The translations under genes and the position numbers were made by a program. Below, piece by piece: positions 16,098 through 25,372 of a DNA stretch of 64,000 nucleotides. The notes beneath the pieces are model-generated. The model had not been told where the DNA came from. It saw only the letters and a list, made by a program, of their open reading frames with translations, and did no database searches. Positions within the stretch are counted from its first letter, which is position 1; each line of letters opens with the position of its first letter. Origin of the DNA: Acidaminococcus fermentans DSM 20731 (lineage in GTDB: Bacteria > Bacillota > Negativicutes > Acidaminococcales > Acidaminococcaceae). Location of the stretch: assembly GCF_000025305.1 (NCBI RefSeq), contig NC_013740.1, positions 1,302,001-1,366,000 of the forward strand, given 5' to 3'.

Positions 16098-17681
16098 ATG
16101 ACAAAACAGGCCGTAATCATCGGGGCCGGGCCCGCAGGGCTTACGGCTGCCTATGAACTTCTGCGCACCACTTCCATCCATCCTCTCCTTCTGGAGGCTG
16201 ATACCCAGGTAGGCGGTCTTTCCCGCACCGTCAACTTTTCCGGCAACCGGATGGACATCGGGGGCCACCGGTTCTTTACCAAAAACACTCGGGTCCAGGC
16301 CCTTTGGGACCAGCTGATGCCCCATGCCTCCGCCCCGGCCCTGGACGACCGGCTGCTCCACCGCTCCTGCACCCTGGTTCCCCAGGGGGCCGACCCGGAA
16401 CAGGCCGACCGGGTATTTCTGGACCGGCAGCGGGTATCCCGGATCCTCTACCGGCACAGATTCTTTGATTACCCGGTGTCCCTGAACCGGACCACCATCC
16501 GGAACCTGGGCCTGGGCACCATGGCGGAAATCGGCTGTTCCTACCTGGCTTCCTGCCTCCACAAACGACCGGAACACACCCTGGAAGACTTTATGGTGAA
16601 CCGGTTCGGAGAAAAACTCTACCAGACCTTCTTTGCCGGCTATACGGAAAAAGTCTGGGGCCGCTCTCCCAAAAACCTTTCCGCCGACTGGGGCAGCCAG
16701 CGGATCAAAGGCATCTCCATCGGCGCCGTGCTGAAGGACCTTTTCCAGCGGACTTTCCACATCCAGCCCAAATCCGTCCAGACCTCCCTCATTGAACGGT
16801 TCGCCTATCCCAAACTGGGCCCCGGCCAGTTCTATGAAACCCTCCGGGACGAAGTGATCCGGCTGGGCGGAGAGATCCGCATGGGAGCCACGGTCACCGG
16901 ATTCACCAGCGGCCCGGGAAAGACCCTGTCCGCCGTCCAGTACCGGGATCAGCAGGGGAACCTGCACCAGGTGCCCGGGGATATTGTCCTCTCCACCATG
17001 CCGGTAAAAGACCTGGCTGCGGGGCTGCCCCAGGACTGGCTTTCCCCCAAAGCCCGGGAAACCGCTGCCACCCTCCCCTATCGGGACTTTATGACGGCCG
17101 GGCTCCTGGTGGACCGGCTGGAACTGAAAAATGAAACGGACCATCCCACCCTGAACCATATTGTCCCGGACTGCTGGATCTATGTCCAGGAACCGGAGGT
17201 AAAACTGGGGCGGCTGCAGATTTTCAACAACTGGTCCCCTTATCTGGTCCGGGATCCCCTCCACACCCTGTGGATCGGCCTGGAATACTTCTGCCAGGAA
17301 GGGGATGCCCTCTGGTCCATGACCGATGAGGATTTTCTGGCTTTTGCGGCCAAGGAACTGGAAACCATCCAGGTGATCCGGCCCGGCGCCGTGCAGGAAG
17401 GCCATGTGGTGCGGATGAAAAAAGCCTACCCGGCTTATTATGGCAGCTACCGGGATTTTCCCCGGCTCCGGCAGGAACTGGACACCATCCCCAATCTCTA
17501 CTGCATGGGCCGGAACGGCCAGCACCGGTACAACAACATGGACCATTCCATGCTCTCCGCCCTCACTGCCGTGGATCTGATCCGCCAGGGCGAAACCAAT
17601 AAAACTGCTCTGTGGCAGGTGAATACGGAACAGGAGTACCAGGAAACGGAAACACAGGGAGGGCAGAACCATGAAAAATAA
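16098..17681 (+). CDS. FAD-dependent oxidoreductase (amine oxidase / UDP-galactopyranose mutase-like)
   Basis: A 527-residue flavoprotein. The N-terminal Rossmann motif is [15 protein letters not shown], followed by the Glu of the ribose-binding strand ([15 protein letters not shown]) and the GGHRFFTKN segment typical of COG1232-type enzymes. A C-terminal FAD motif is seen at [18 protein letters not shown]. Such proteins in bacterial envelope loci are usually annotated UDP-galactopyranose mutase-like or NAD(P)-binding; the substrate cannot be deduced. It overlaps the following membrane-protein gene by 11 bases, suggesting a joint task in glycan or lipid assembly at the membrane. RBS AAAGAGGGA precedes the ATG. 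Confidence 0.8.
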   Translation: MTKQAVIIGAGPAGLTAAYELLRTTSIHPLLLEADTQVGGLSRTVNFSGNRMDIGGHRFFTKNTRVQALWDQLMPHASAPALDDRLLHRSCTLVPQGADPEQADRVFLDRQRVSRILYRHRFFDYPVSLNRTTIRNLGLGTMAEIGCSYLASCLHKRPEHTLEDFMVNRFGEKLYQTFFAGYTEKVWGRSPKNLSADWGSQRIKGISIGAVLKDLFQRTFHIQPKSVQTSLIERFAYPKLGPGQFYETLRDEVIRLGGEIRMGATVTGFTSGPGKTLSAVQYRDQQGNLHQVPGDIVLSTMPVKDLAAGLPQDWLSPKARETAATLPYRDFMTAGLLVDRLELKNETDHPTLNHIVPDCWIYVQEPEVKLGRLQIFNNWSPYLVRDPLHTLWIGLEYFCQEGDALWSMTDEDFLAFAAKELETIQVIRPGAVQEGHVVRMKKAYPAYYGSYRDFPRLRQELDTIPNLYCMGRNGQHRYNNMDHSMLSALTAVDLIRQGETNKTALWQVNTEQEYQETETQGGQNHEK

Positions 17682-19356
17682 GATGGGATCTCTGGTCTAT
17701 GCTTTTCTGATGATATTGGTTGTAGTGATTTTCACCAACCGGTTTGACAATGATGGCTGGTTCCTGCTGAACAGTGGCCGGTATGTAGAACAATTTGGCA
17801 TTCCCCATGTGGAGCCCTTTACCATCCATCAGAACTTCCATTTTGTCATGCATCAGTGGCTCTTTGATCTGGGGCTGTGGAAACTGTATAAACTGGGCGG
17901 TCTGAAAGCCATGATTGCTTACAACTGGATTATATCAGCTGTCTTTCTTTTTCTATATTCCCGTTTGATAAAATTGAAAGTTGGACAGATTTCGGGAGCT
18001 GTTTACTTTTTTCTGCTGCTCTGGCTTCTTCTGATGTCCATGGGGTATTTGTTCCAGCGGCCTCAGACAATGTCCGGTTTAATTTTTCTTCTGGAAATCT
18101 ACCTGTTGGAAAAGTCCTCCAAACGGGATCGTATGCCCCGGTTCCTTCTCCCGGTTTTCTTTCTGCTTTCTGCTCTTCTGAGTAACCTGCATGGAGCCAT
18201 GTGGCCCATGTTCACCGTTTTCCTGCTGCCCTATGCCTGTGAAGCTTTGGCAGGGCCCAAACTTCCTTTTGGTCGATGGGAACTGACATGGCAGGCCAGG
18301 GACTTCTTTTTGCTATTGGCAGCCGTCCTGGCCGGAGGTTTCTGCAACCCCTATGGAACGGAAGCCATGACCTATGCCTTTCATTCTTACGGATACCATG
18401 AAATCAACCAACTGGTTTCTGAAATGCATCCCTTATGCCTCGATTTCGGAACTCCTTTTATGGTCATGATTTTCACATTGTTGTTTATTTGCACGGTCTG
18501 TTACGCCCGCCATTCCCTGCCTCTCCGGCAGCAGCTGCTGGCTCTGGGCACCGGGTTCATGGCCCTCCAGGCCACCCGCAGCAGTCTGCTGTTCCTGCTG
18601 GCCGGTCTGTTTCCATTGGCGGAAATCCTGGCCAACCACAAATTCCAAAAGACTGCCGGTGCTTCCTATGCCTGGTCCCGGGCCCGCCGGATGGTGGCCC
18701 TTATGGTGCTGGCAGCCATTGCAGGATCCGTTGCCCTGTTCCAACAGACCAAAATTCCGGAAGGACGGGGAGCCCTGTTCTTTGGGAGCTTTATCTTATT
18801 GGCGCTGATGACCCTTTGGTCTCTTTGGCGATTGTGGAAAACCCATAATCAGGAAGAAACCCTGAAAGAAAATATCCGGATGTTCTTTGCGCTGGTTGTC
18901 ATGATGCTGATGATTCCCTTTTCCGTGGCCTGGTTCCAACCGCCCCGGGAAGATGTCATTCTCTCTAAAAGTGTGAAAATCATCAAACAGGATGCCGGCA
19001 GCAACCCCATCTGCCTGTGGACAGGATACAACGATGGTCCCTATGCGGAATTCCAGGGGATTCCCTGCTACATGGATACCCGGGCGGAAGTATTCAAGCC
19101 CAAACTGAATCACCAGAAAGATGTGATGGAGGAATATTGCTCCCTGCTTTTGGGGAAACTGGATTACCGTGATTTTGTCACCCGGTATCCCTTCACCCAC
19201 TTCCTCACCACTGATCTGGACCCCCTGTACGTGAACCTGAAAAACGATCCCCGGTTCGAGCTGTTGTGGGATTCAGAAGAAGATGATGAAATCCAGGAAA
19301 AGGCCACGGAAGTGGAGAAGAAGAAAAAGGTCAGGGTATATAAATGGAGACATTGA
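17671..19356 (+). CDS. Polytopic membrane protein, GT-C glycosyltransferase-like
   Basis: A 561-residue protein with about ten hydrophobic spans. After the first span comes [18 protein letters not shown], then [15 protein letters not shown] and MHQWLFDLG. This resembles the D-WWHL-G-P--DPFS-H-WL signature of GT-C-like bacterial membrane proteins that use lipid-linked sugars. A soluble C-terminal domain follows the last span. The very C-terminus is Lys/Glu rich. It overlaps the FAD oxidoreductase gene. Codon use is somewhat more AT-rich than its neighbour. Donor and acceptor are unknown; the GT-C call is from the motif only. Confidence 0.6.
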   Translation: MKNKMGSLVYAFLMILVVVIFTNRFDNDGWFLLNSGRYVEQFGIPHVEPFTIHQNFHFVMHQWLFDLGLWKLYKLGGLKAMIAYNWIISAVFLFLYSRLIKLKVGQISGAVYFFLLLWLLLMSMGYLFQRPQTMSGLIFLLEIYLLEKSSKRDRMPRFLLPVFFLLSALLSNLHGAMWPMFTVFLLPYACEALAGPKLPFGRWELTWQARDFFLLLAAVLAGGFCNPYGTEAMTYAFHSYGYHEINQLVSEMHPLCLDFGTPFMVMIFTLLFICTVCYARHSLPLRQQLLALGTGFMALQATRSSLLFLLAGLFPLAEILANHKFQKTAGASYAWSRARRMVALMVLAAIAGSVALFQQTKIPEGRGALFFGSFILLALMTLWSLWRLWKTHNQEETLKENIRMFFALVVMMLMIPFSVAWFQPPREDVILSKSVKIIKQDAGSNPICLWTGYNDGPYAEFQGIPCYMDTRAEVFKPKLNHQKDVMEEYCSLLLGKLDYRDFVTRYPFTHFLTTDLDPLYVNLKNDPRFELLWDSEEDDEIQEKATEVEKKKKVRVYKWRH

Positions 19357-19380
19357 GGCAAAACCTCAATGTCTCCATTT
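19345..19380 (+). terminator. Terminator overlapping the stop of the membrane-protein gene
   Basis: GGAGACATTGAGG and CCTCAATGTCTCC form a 13-pair stem with a five-base loop, followed by ATTTTGTC. The TGA stop codon is within the left arm. The remaining gap to 19483 holds copies of the TTGACAGCTGAC-like microrepeat (about 19459-19486). Confidence 0.75.
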
Positions 19381-19483
19381 TGTCAGCGGCCACTGGGAAC
19401 GGGTCCCATCTCATCAAAAAAGAACCCGCCCCCAGGGGACAGGTTCTTTCTTCCGGCAGCTGACCGTTGACAGCTGACCGTAT

Positions 19484-20383
19484 TTACTTCAGCAGCCCGC
19501 TTTCTTTCCAGGCCCGGGTGACCTTTTCTCTTTCTTCGTCGGTCATGGGACACAGAGGCAGACGGTAGGGCCCCGGGTTGAAGGGGGTCATTTTGGCCAC
19601 AGCTTCTTTCACCGGGATGGGGTTGCTCACCAGGAACATGCTCCGGGACTGGAGTACCATGGTTCTGTTCAGGTCCCGGGCTTTCTGGACTTCGCCCCGT
19701 TCATAGCTCTGCATCAGTTCCTGGATCATTTCCCCGTTCACATTGCTCAGGACGGAAATCAGGCCCACGGCGCCCACACTCATGAAGGGCAGGATCAGGG
19801 CGTCATCCCCGCTGTAAATGGAGAAATCTTCCGGTACCAGGCGGTACAGATCTTCCACCTGGCTCACATTGCCGGCGGCTTCCTTGATGGCCACGATGTT
19901 CTTGCATTCGTGGGCCAGCCGGGCAATGGTGGCGGGCAGGATGTTGCTGCCGGTCCGTCCGGGTACGTTGTAGATGATGATGGGCAGGCTGGTGTTGTCC
20001 GCAATGGTCTTGTAATGGCGGTAGAAGCCTTCCTGGGAGGGCTTGTTGTAGTAGGGACCCACCACCAGGACGCCGTCGGCGCCCACTTTTTCCGCCAGTT
20101 TGTTCATTTCCAGTACATCGGCCGTATTGTTGGAGCCGGTACCCACGATCACCTGGCCCTTGCCCTTGGTCCTGGCAATGACTTTGGTGAACAGTTCTTC
20201 CTTTTCTGCATAGGTCATGGTGGGGGCTTCACCTGTGGTGCCGCTGACCAGGATGGAATCAGAGCCGTGGTCCAGCAGCCAGGCGGCGAATTCCGCCGTC
20301 CCGTCCGCATTCAGGGAACCGTCTTCATGGAAGAAGGTCACCATGGCTGTAATCAGTCGTCCGAAATAGGGTTTCTTGTTCAT
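19484..20383 (-). CDS. dapA: 4-hydroxy-tetrahydrodipicolinate synthase
   Basis: A 299-residue class I aldolase that condenses pyruvate with aspartate semialdehyde, the first committed step of lysine/diaminopimelate synthesis. Catalytic features are seen: GTTGEAPTM near residue 45, IIYNVPGRTGSNI with the active-site Tyr near 134, and IVAIKEAAGN with the Schiff-base Lys near 162. I start at the ATG at 20383, five bases after AAGGTGG; an in-frame GTG upstream overlaps that RBS. It is the last gene of the lysine-riboswitch cluster, 12 bases after lysC. Confidence 0.95.
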   Translation of the reverse strand: MNKKPYFGRLITAMVTFFHEDGSLNADGTAEFAAWLLDHGSDSILVSGTTGEAPTMTYAEKEELFTKVIARTKGKGQVIVGTGSNNTADVLEMNKLAEKVGADGVLVVGPYYNKPSQEGFYRHYKTIADNTSLPIIIYNVPGRTGSNILPATIARLAHECKNIVAIKEAAGNVSQVEDLYRLVPEDFSIYSGDDALILPFMSVGAVGLISVLSNVNGEMIQELMQSYERGEVQKARDLNRTMVLQSRSMFLVSNPIPVKEAVAKMTPFNPGPYRLPLCPMTDEEREKVTRAWKESGLLK

Positions 20384-20395
20384 GCTTACCACCTT

Positions 20396-21607
20396 TTATT
20401 GTTGGAAAGCAGCGTGCAGGGCATTGACTGCTTCTTTTACCTGTTCTTCCCGTACAATGGCGGAAATCAGGTTGTCTGAATCTGTTGTTTGAAGGATTTC
20501 GATGCCGGATTTGGCCAGGGCATTGATGAACCGGGCCATGATGCCGGGGACGCCGCCCATGTGGGAGCCCACCACGGTCACTTTGGCGCAGTTTTCCACC
20601 TTGGTGTACTGGCAGTTTTCCGCTTTCAGCACTTTTTCCGCATCATCGGCGGCGGCGCTGTACACGGCGAACATCAGGGAATGGGGCTGGAGGCTCATGG
20701 TGCCGATGCTGACCCCGTTTTTGGCCAGGGTATCGAACAGATCGGCTCCGTCACTGCTGTCCAGGTTCACGGAGAAGAAAGCAATGTTGTTCTTGCTGGC
20801 TACCCCGCAGGCATGTTTTTCTTCCAGGGAATCGGTTTCTTCCATTTCCTTGGGCTGGTCTTCCTTGCTGATCAGGGTACCGGGGGCTTCGGAGAAGGTG
20901 CTCTTCACCACCATGGGGACCCCATAGCGCATAACGATTTCCACGGCCCGGGGATGGATGACCTTGGCACCCTGGTGGGCCATCTCACGGATTTCATCAT
21001 AGGAAATCTGTTTGATGATATGGGCATTCTTGACAATCCGGGGATCGGCGGTCATGACCCCGTCCACATCGGTGTAGATTTCCACTTTGTCCGCATGGAC
21101 GGCCACACCGAAGGCGGCGGCAGAGGTATCGCTGCCCCCGCGGCCCAGGGTGGTCACGTTCTTGTGGTCCGCCGTCACGCCCTGGAACCCGCAGACCACG
21201 GGGATGATCCCCTGTTCCACCAGTTCCAGCAGGTTGTCCGGTTCCACGGTGCGGATCTTGGCATTGCCGTATTCGTCATCGGTGATCATGCCGGCCTGGC
21301 CCCCGGTGAGGGCTTTGGCCTTCAGGCCTCTTTCCTGGAGGGTGGCGGCCATTACTGTGGAGGAGATGATTTCCCCACAGGCCATCAGCAGATCCAGTTC
21401 GTGAGGAGCCGGGTTGGGGTTCACGCTTTTCAGCATATCGATCATGGTATCCGTGGCAAACGGGTCTCCCCGGCGGCCCATGGCGGATACCACCACAATG
21501 GGTGCATAGCCATGGGCAATGGCTTCCTGGACCTTGCCCACCACTTTTTCCCGGGTGGCAGGCGTAGCTACGGACGTTCCTCCGAATTTTTGTACAATGA
21601 TTTTCAT
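20396..21607 (-). CDS. lysC: Aspartate kinase
   Basis: A 403-residue aspartokinase that phosphorylates aspartate at the head of the lysine, threonine and methionine pathway. The N-terminal KFGGTSV motif, the GRGGSDTSA segment near residue 155 and two C-terminal ACT domains (SSDGADLFDTLAKNGVSI; GIMARFINALAKSGIEI) make it a monofunctional, probably lysine-inhibited enzyme. It lies between asd and dapA in a cluster led by a lysine riboswitch, which fits feedback by lysine at RNA and protein level. Confidence 0.96.
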   Translation of the reverse strand: MKIIVQKFGGTSVATPATREKVVGKVQEAIAHGYAPIVVVSAMGRRGDPFATDTMIDMLKSVNPNPAPHELDLLMACGEIISSTVMAATLQERGLKAKALTGGQAGMITDDEYGNAKIRTVEPDNLLELVEQGIIPVVCGFQGVTADHKNVTTLGRGGSDTSAAAFGVAVHADKVEIYTDVDGVMTADPRIVKNAHIIKQISYDEIREMAHQGAKVIHPRAVEIVMRYGVPMVVKSTFSEAPGTLISKEDQPKEMEETDSLEEKHACGVASKNNIAFFSVNLDSSDGADLFDTLAKNGVSIGTMSLQPHSLMFAVYSAAADDAEKVLKAENCQYTKVENCAKVTVVGSHMGGVPGIMARFINALAKSGIEILQTTDSDNLISAIVREEQVKEAVNALHAAFQQ

Positions 21608-21648
21608 TTTAACCTCAGGCTCCCCTCAAAATCTCTAGGTTCTTGTTC

Positions 21649-22680
21649 TTACAGCCAGCCGTTCTTCACCATGGTTTCGGCAATCTGCAGGGTGTTCAGT
21701 GCGGCCCCTTTGCGGATCTGGTCGCCTACGCACCAGAAGTTGAAGCTGTTGGCGGCGGATTCGTCCCGTCTCAGACGGCCCACATACACATCGTTCTTGC
21801 CGGAGGTGTACAGGGGCATGGGATAGATCTGCCGGGAAGGATCATCCTGGAGCACCACGCCGGGGAAGCCGGCCAGGGCTTTGCGGATGTCTTCCAGTTC
21901 CACATCATGTTCCAGTTCCACGTTGACGGATTCACTGTGGCTCCGGTAAACGGGGACACGGACGGTGGTGGCAGTGATGCGCATTTCCGGATCGGAGAAG
22001 ATTTTCTTGGTTTCGTTGACCATCTTCATTTCTTCCTTGGTGTACAGGTTGTCCAGGAAGATATCAATCTGGGGCACCAGATTCAGAGCCAGGGGGAAGT
22101 GTTTTTCAGCGCTGGCGCTGGGGAAGATCCTGGCGGTCATTTCTTCGCCCCGGGCAGCCTGTTTGATCTGGTTTTCCAGTTCGTCCAGCCCGTCTTTGCC
22201 GGCACCGGAAGCAGCCTGGTAGGTGGAAACGATGATCCGTTTGATCCGGGCCAGGTCATAGATGGGTTTCAGGGCCATTACCATGATGATGGTGGAGCAA
22301 TTGGGGTTGGCAATGATCCCGTGATGTTTGGTGATATCCTGGGGGTTCACTTCAGGAACAATCAGAGGCACATCCGGATCCATCCGGTAGGTGCTGGAGT
22401 TGTCAATGACCACGGCACCAGCCTTTACGGCAATGGGTGCGAAGGTCTTGGAAATGCTGCCGCCGGCGAACAGGGCCACATCCACCCCGTTGAAGGAGTC
22501 AGCCTTGGCTTCTTCCACTTTATAGGTCTTGCCCCGTACGGTCAGTTCCTTGCCGGCGCTCCGGGCAGAAGCCAGCAGCTTCAGATTTTTGAAGGGGAAA
22601 TCCCGTTCGTTCAGCAGATTGATGAATTCCTGTCCAACGGCGCCGGTGGCACCCAGAATTGCCAGATTGTATTCTTTCAT
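21649..22680 (-). CDS. asd: Aspartate-semialdehyde dehydrogenase
   Basis: A 343-residue enzyme that reduces aspartyl phosphate to aspartate semialdehyde using NADPH. The Rossmann start LAILGATGAVGQEF, the catalytic Cys in NPNCSTI (near residue 130) and the His region IRKGAALN are all visible. It is separated from dapB upstream by 108 bases that contain a terminator-like hairpin, and from lysC downstream by 41 bases. Its product feeds dapA here and hom at 60.5 kb. Confidence 0.96.
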   Translation of the reverse strand: MKEYNLAILGATGAVGQEFINLLNERDFPFKNLKLLASARSAGKELTVRGKTYKVEEAKADSFNGVDVALFAGGSISKTFAPIAVKAGAVVIDNSSTYRMDPDVPLIVPEVNPQDITKHHGIIANPNCSTIIMVMALKPIYDLARIKRIIVSTYQAASGAGKDGLDELENQIKQAARGEEMTARIFPSASAEKHFPLALNLVPQIDIFLDNLYTKEEMKMVNETKKIFSDPEMRITATTVRVPVYRSHSESVNVELEHDVELEDIRKALAGFPGVVLQDDPSRQIYPMPLYTSGKNDVYVGRLRRDESAANSFNFWCVGDQIRKGAALNTLQIAETMVKNGWL

Positions 22681-22714
22681 TGCACTCGTCTCCTTTGTTT
22701 ACATGAGGTAATGC

Positions 22715-22760
22715 CCAAAAAGGGGACCCATCCACCGTCCATGGGGACGGTCCCCTTCCC
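22715..22760 (-). terminator. Internal terminator-like hairpin between dapB and asd
   Basis: On the minus strand AAGGGGACC and GGGTCCCCTT can pair, followed by TTT. An alternative inner stem GACCGTCC/GGACGGT overlaps it. It may reduce read-through from dapB into asd-lysC-dapA. Confidence 0.5.
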
Positions 22761-22788
22761 TTTCAGGAAAGGACTTCCTATGGAAGCC

Positions 22789-23562
22789 TTACTCCAGGAT
22801 CTGATCCAGTCCGTACACCAGGCCCTTGCGTTTCACCATGGTCCGGCAGCCCAGCATGACCCCGGGCATGTAGCATTCCCGGCTCACCGGGTCGTTGCGC
22901 ACCGTAAGGGTTTCGCCCATGCTGCCGAAGATGATTTCCTGGCTGGCCACGAACCCGGGCAGCCGTACGCTGTGGATCCGCATCCCTTCGTATTCGCTGC
23001 CTCTGGCATGGGGCAGTTTTTCCACTTCATCCGGATTGCCCTGCTGGACAAAGCCGCCCCGGACTTCCGCCAGTTTCTGGGCGGTAAGGATGGCCGTGCC
23101 GCTGGGAGCATCCAGCTTTTTGTCATGATGCATTTCGATGATTTCCACCTGGGGGAAGTATTTGGCCACTTCTGCAGCGATTTTCATCATCAGGACAGCC
23201 CCCATGGCGAAGTTGGGGCAAACCAGGATACCCACGCCGTTCTTTTCCGCCAGGCCTTTCAGTTCCTCCAGATTTTCCTGGGTGAAGCCGGTGGTGCCCA
23301 CTACGGCGTTGACCCCGGCGTTCAGGATGATCCGCAGGTTGTCCATGACCACATCGGGCCGGGTAAAATCCACCACCACATCGGGCTTGCAGGTTTCCAG
23401 GGCCCGGACCAGGTCCGTATCCACCGGGCAGCCTTCCACGGTTTTGTCCTTGCCGAACTTGTCCACAGCACCCACCAGTTCCATATCTTTCTGCTGCAGG
23501 ACCGTTTGTACCACTGTGTGCCCCATTCTGCCCAGGGCACCGTTTACCAACACTTTGATCAT
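22789..23562 (-). CDS. dapB: 4-hydroxy-tetrahydrodipicolinate reductase
   Basis: A 257-residue NAD(P)H-dependent reductase, the second step after DapA in lysine/diaminopimelate synthesis. The nucleotide-binding motif is VNGALGRMG and the active-site signature HHDKKLDAPSGTA is near residue 148. The start is the ATG at 23562 (MIKVLVNG), downstream of AAAGGAGAG. It is the first gene after the lysine riboswitch, whose terminator ends about 38 bases upstream. Confidence 0.95.
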   Translation of the reverse strand: MIKVLVNGALGRMGHTVVQTVLQQKDMELVGAVDKFGKDKTVEGCPVDTDLVRALETCKPDVVVDFTRPDVVMDNLRIILNAGVNAVVGTTGFTQENLEELKGLAEKNGVGILVCPNFAMGAVLMMKIAAEVAKYFPQVEIIEMHHDKKLDAPSGTAILTAQKLAEVRGGFVQQGNPDEVEKLPHARGSEYEGMRIHSVRLPGFVASQEIIFGSMGETLTVRNDPVSRECYMPGVMLGCRTMVKRKGLVYGLDQILE

Positions 23563-23599
23563 ACCAAGCATCTCTCCTTTGTGCATTCCTTTGGGAGAC

Positions 23600-23850
23600 A
23601 AAAAAACAGGTCATGGAGGCGAGCCCAATGACCTGCAAGAAAAGAAGCCGCTCCTGCCATGGCAGGGGACTTGTTTCCGTTCCCATTGATAGCTCTCCAC
23701 CCAAAGGCGACAGTCTGCAGATTGTTCACCTGCATCCCAGCATAAGCGCGCACCCGCAGCTTTGCTTCGGCGGTTCCCCTTTCGTTCCCTTCGTCGGTGT
23801 CCCTCTGAGAATTACTGATGTTTTCCGCGCCTCTATCTTTTGTTCAGTTA
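23600..23850 (-). promoter_or_regulatory. Lysine riboswitch (L box) with terminator
   Basis: On the minus strand the leader of dapB carries the L-box elements AGAGGCGCGG, CATCAGTAA, CAGAGGGA, CCGCCGAAGCAAAGCTG, GCTGGGATGCAGGTG and CTGCAGACTGTCGCC (aptamer about 23838-23690). It ends in a CAGGTCAT/ATGACCTG hairpin followed by seven T (23636-23600). Lysine binding should favour the terminator and shut off dapB and probably asd-lysC-dapA. A perfect CCTGCCATGGCAGG palindrome sits between aptamer and terminator. Confidence 0.92.
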
Positions 23851-23857
23851 TGGTTAC

Positions 23858-23886
23858 AGTATAGGAGTTTCCGGCTGGCTTGTCAA
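23858..23886 (-). promoter_or_regulatory. Promoter of the dapB leader
   Basis: On the minus strand TTGACA (23886-23881), a 17-base spacer and TATACT (23863-23858), near-consensus and immediately before the lysine riboswitch. Confidence 0.85.
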
Positions 23887-23915
23887 CCTTTATTCTCCCA
23901 CAAAGTGGATTTTTT

Positions 23916-24359
23916 TCAGTCCCGGAGGTCCTTCCGCAGTTCCGCCTGGACGCGGCTGAAGAAATTTGTCAAATCCTTTACAAACTGCCGGGAATACACC
24001 GTGCTGTCAATGGTACTCCGTTTGGCGAAAATGACCTTTTGCTGGGCCAGGGACTGACCTTCATAGCTGCGGAGGGCTTCCACCATTTCTTCATAGGTGG
24101 CCCCGTAGCTGTAATCCGGGGTGGCTTCCATCTGTCTGCCCAGGGCCAGATAGAATTCGTTCCAGTCCTCCTGGGTCAGATCCTTTTTCAGGGCCGCCAT
24201 GCAGCCCCGGATCAGATGGGCCTTCAGGTAGATGTATTCCCGCAGGGCCGTTTCCCGCTGTTCCGGGAACAGCTTGAACCATTCATACAGCTGATAGCCG
24301 CCCCAGTCTCCCATGGTGTCTACCAGGCTGATCATTTTCTTCCATTTGTTTTCCGTCAT
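23916..24359 (-). CDS. Hypothetical protein, 147 residues
   Basis: No family is recognised. The sequence is soluble and helix-rich, with many Trp, Tyr and charged residues (WKKMISLVDTMGDWGGYQLY; YSYGATYEEMVEALRSYEG; QQKVIFAKRSTIDSTVYSRQ). No signal peptide or membrane span is visible. It starts nine bases after the dut stop on the same strand, so it belongs to the same unit as dut and the exported protein gene upstream. It ends just before the dapB promoter. Confidence 0.7.
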   Translation of the reverse strand: MTENKWKKMISLVDTMGDWGGYQLYEWFKLFPEQRETALREYIYLKAHLIRGCMAALKKDLTQEDWNEFYLALGRQMEATPDYSYGATYEEMVEALRSYEGQSLAQQKVIFAKRSTIDSTVYSRQFVKDLTNFFSRVQAELRKDLRD

Positions 24360-24368
24360 ATCAGTGCC

Positions 24369-24821
24369 TCATTTCGTGGTGCTGCCGAAGCCGCCGCTCC
24401 GTTCCTGTTTGGGTGCTTTGCCGTCGTCATCGGCCAGCAGATAGGTGTAGAAAATCCCCTGGGCCACCCGTTCCCCCTTTTCCAGGGTCACGTCCTGATC
24501 GGTATCGTTGGCCAGGGCCAGCAGCAGATGGCCTTCGTTGTCCGGATTGTTGTAGTAATCCGCATCCACGATGCCCTCGTTGTTCACCAGCCGCAGGTGA
24601 CGCTTCACCGCCATGCTGGACCGGATATGGATGCCCAGGTATTCATTGTCCTGCATATAGGCCTTTACCCCGGTGGGGACCATTTTCTGGCCGTGGGCCG
24701 GGATGGTCACCGTTTCCGGCAGGTAGATGTCGTACCCGGCGCTCCGGGCGGTCTGCCGGCTGGGCAGGGGGAAATCCATTTCTTTATAGGAAGAGATTTT
24801 TTCAAAACCGCGGATTTTCAT
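24369..24821 (-). CDS. dut: dUTP diphosphatase-like protein
   Basis: A 150-residue trimeric-type dUTPase fold, hydrolysing dUTP to dUMP. The five motifs are present in order: AGYDIYLPE (1), RSSMAVK (2), GIVDADYYNN (3), GERVAQ (4) and RSGGFGSTTK (5). Motif 3 reads DADYYNN rather than the common DSDYRG, so it may be a diverged member. Its start overlaps the end of the preceding gene by 20 bases. Confidence 0.88.
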   Translation of the reverse strand: MKIRGFEKISSYKEMDFPLPSRQTARSAGYDIYLPETVTIPAHGQKMVPTGVKAYMQDNEYLGIHIRSSMAVKRHLRLVNNEGIVDADYYNNPDNEGHLLLALANDTDQDVTLEKGERVAQGIFYTYLLADDDGKAPKQERSGGFGSTTK

Positions 24822-25293
24822 GTTTCACAGACTCCTTTTTGTGCTCCATTTTCCAGGCCTGGATTTCTTTTTCCAAGGCGTCCACAAAGGTCCGCTGGGG
24901 AATGGGGCTGAAATTTTCCTTGATCTTTTTCTTTTCCAGGATCTTCCCGTTCCGGGTCAGCACCTGGATCTGGTTGATCCGGTAGGTATGGCCGGCCTCG
25001 TCGATTTCCACATCCATGATGCATTCTTTGGCCGAATCCGTCTCTTTCAGCTTTTTGGCGTACAGATGGTCCAGCAGCCGGATGAACGAGGGATTCTTCA
25101 GCACCGCCCGGGCCGTAGCCTGGGTCAGGGACGGGGTCTTGGGTTCCTGTTTGAACGAGGCCAGATCCGTATAATAGGTTCCGGATTTGTTTTCGCCCAA
25201 CAGGCTCCATTCAGTGGGTTTGGCCGCCAGAGCATCCCCGCAGCCCCAAAGGACAAAGCAGGAAAACACCAGGGCCAGCAGTTGTTTTTTCAT
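24802..25293 (-). CDS. Exported hypothetical protein
   Basis: A 163-residue protein with a signal peptide (MKKQLLALVFSCFVLWGCGD). Either lipoprotein processing at the Cys in LWGC or ordinary cleavage after ALA is possible. The mature part is mixed alpha/beta with WSLLGENKSGTYYTDLASF near its start. That pattern resembles small secreted proteins of Negativicutes with a 'surface-adhesin E-like' fold, but this is only an impression. It overlaps dut by 20 bases. Confidence 0.65.
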   Translation of the reverse strand: MKKQLLALVFSCFVLWGCGDALAAKPTEWSLLGENKSGTYYTDLASFKQEPKTPSLTQATARAVLKNPSFIRLLDHLYAKKLKETDSAKECIMDVEIDEAGHTYRINQIQVLTRNGKILEKKKIKENFSPIPQRTFVDALEKEIQAWKMEHKKESVKHENPRF

Positions 25294-25348
25294 GGGCCCA
25301 CTCCTTCTCAGTTTGTTTATCTTTCCATATTATAGGATACGTGGTTGT

Positions 25349-25372
25349 CAGCGGTCAACAGTCAACCGTCTT
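25349..25372. repeat. TTGACAGCTGAC-like microrepeat
   Basis: TTGTCAGCGGTCAACAGTCA and the bases following are a reverse-oriented copy of the microrepeat seen at 6360, 19459 and 58848. It overlaps the end of the ThiE/TenI-like gene. Confidence 0.5.

Noticed and set aside
19379-19483. Small gene between the membrane-protein gene and dapA
   Set aside because: Only microrepeats are present; no frame with a start and RBS.
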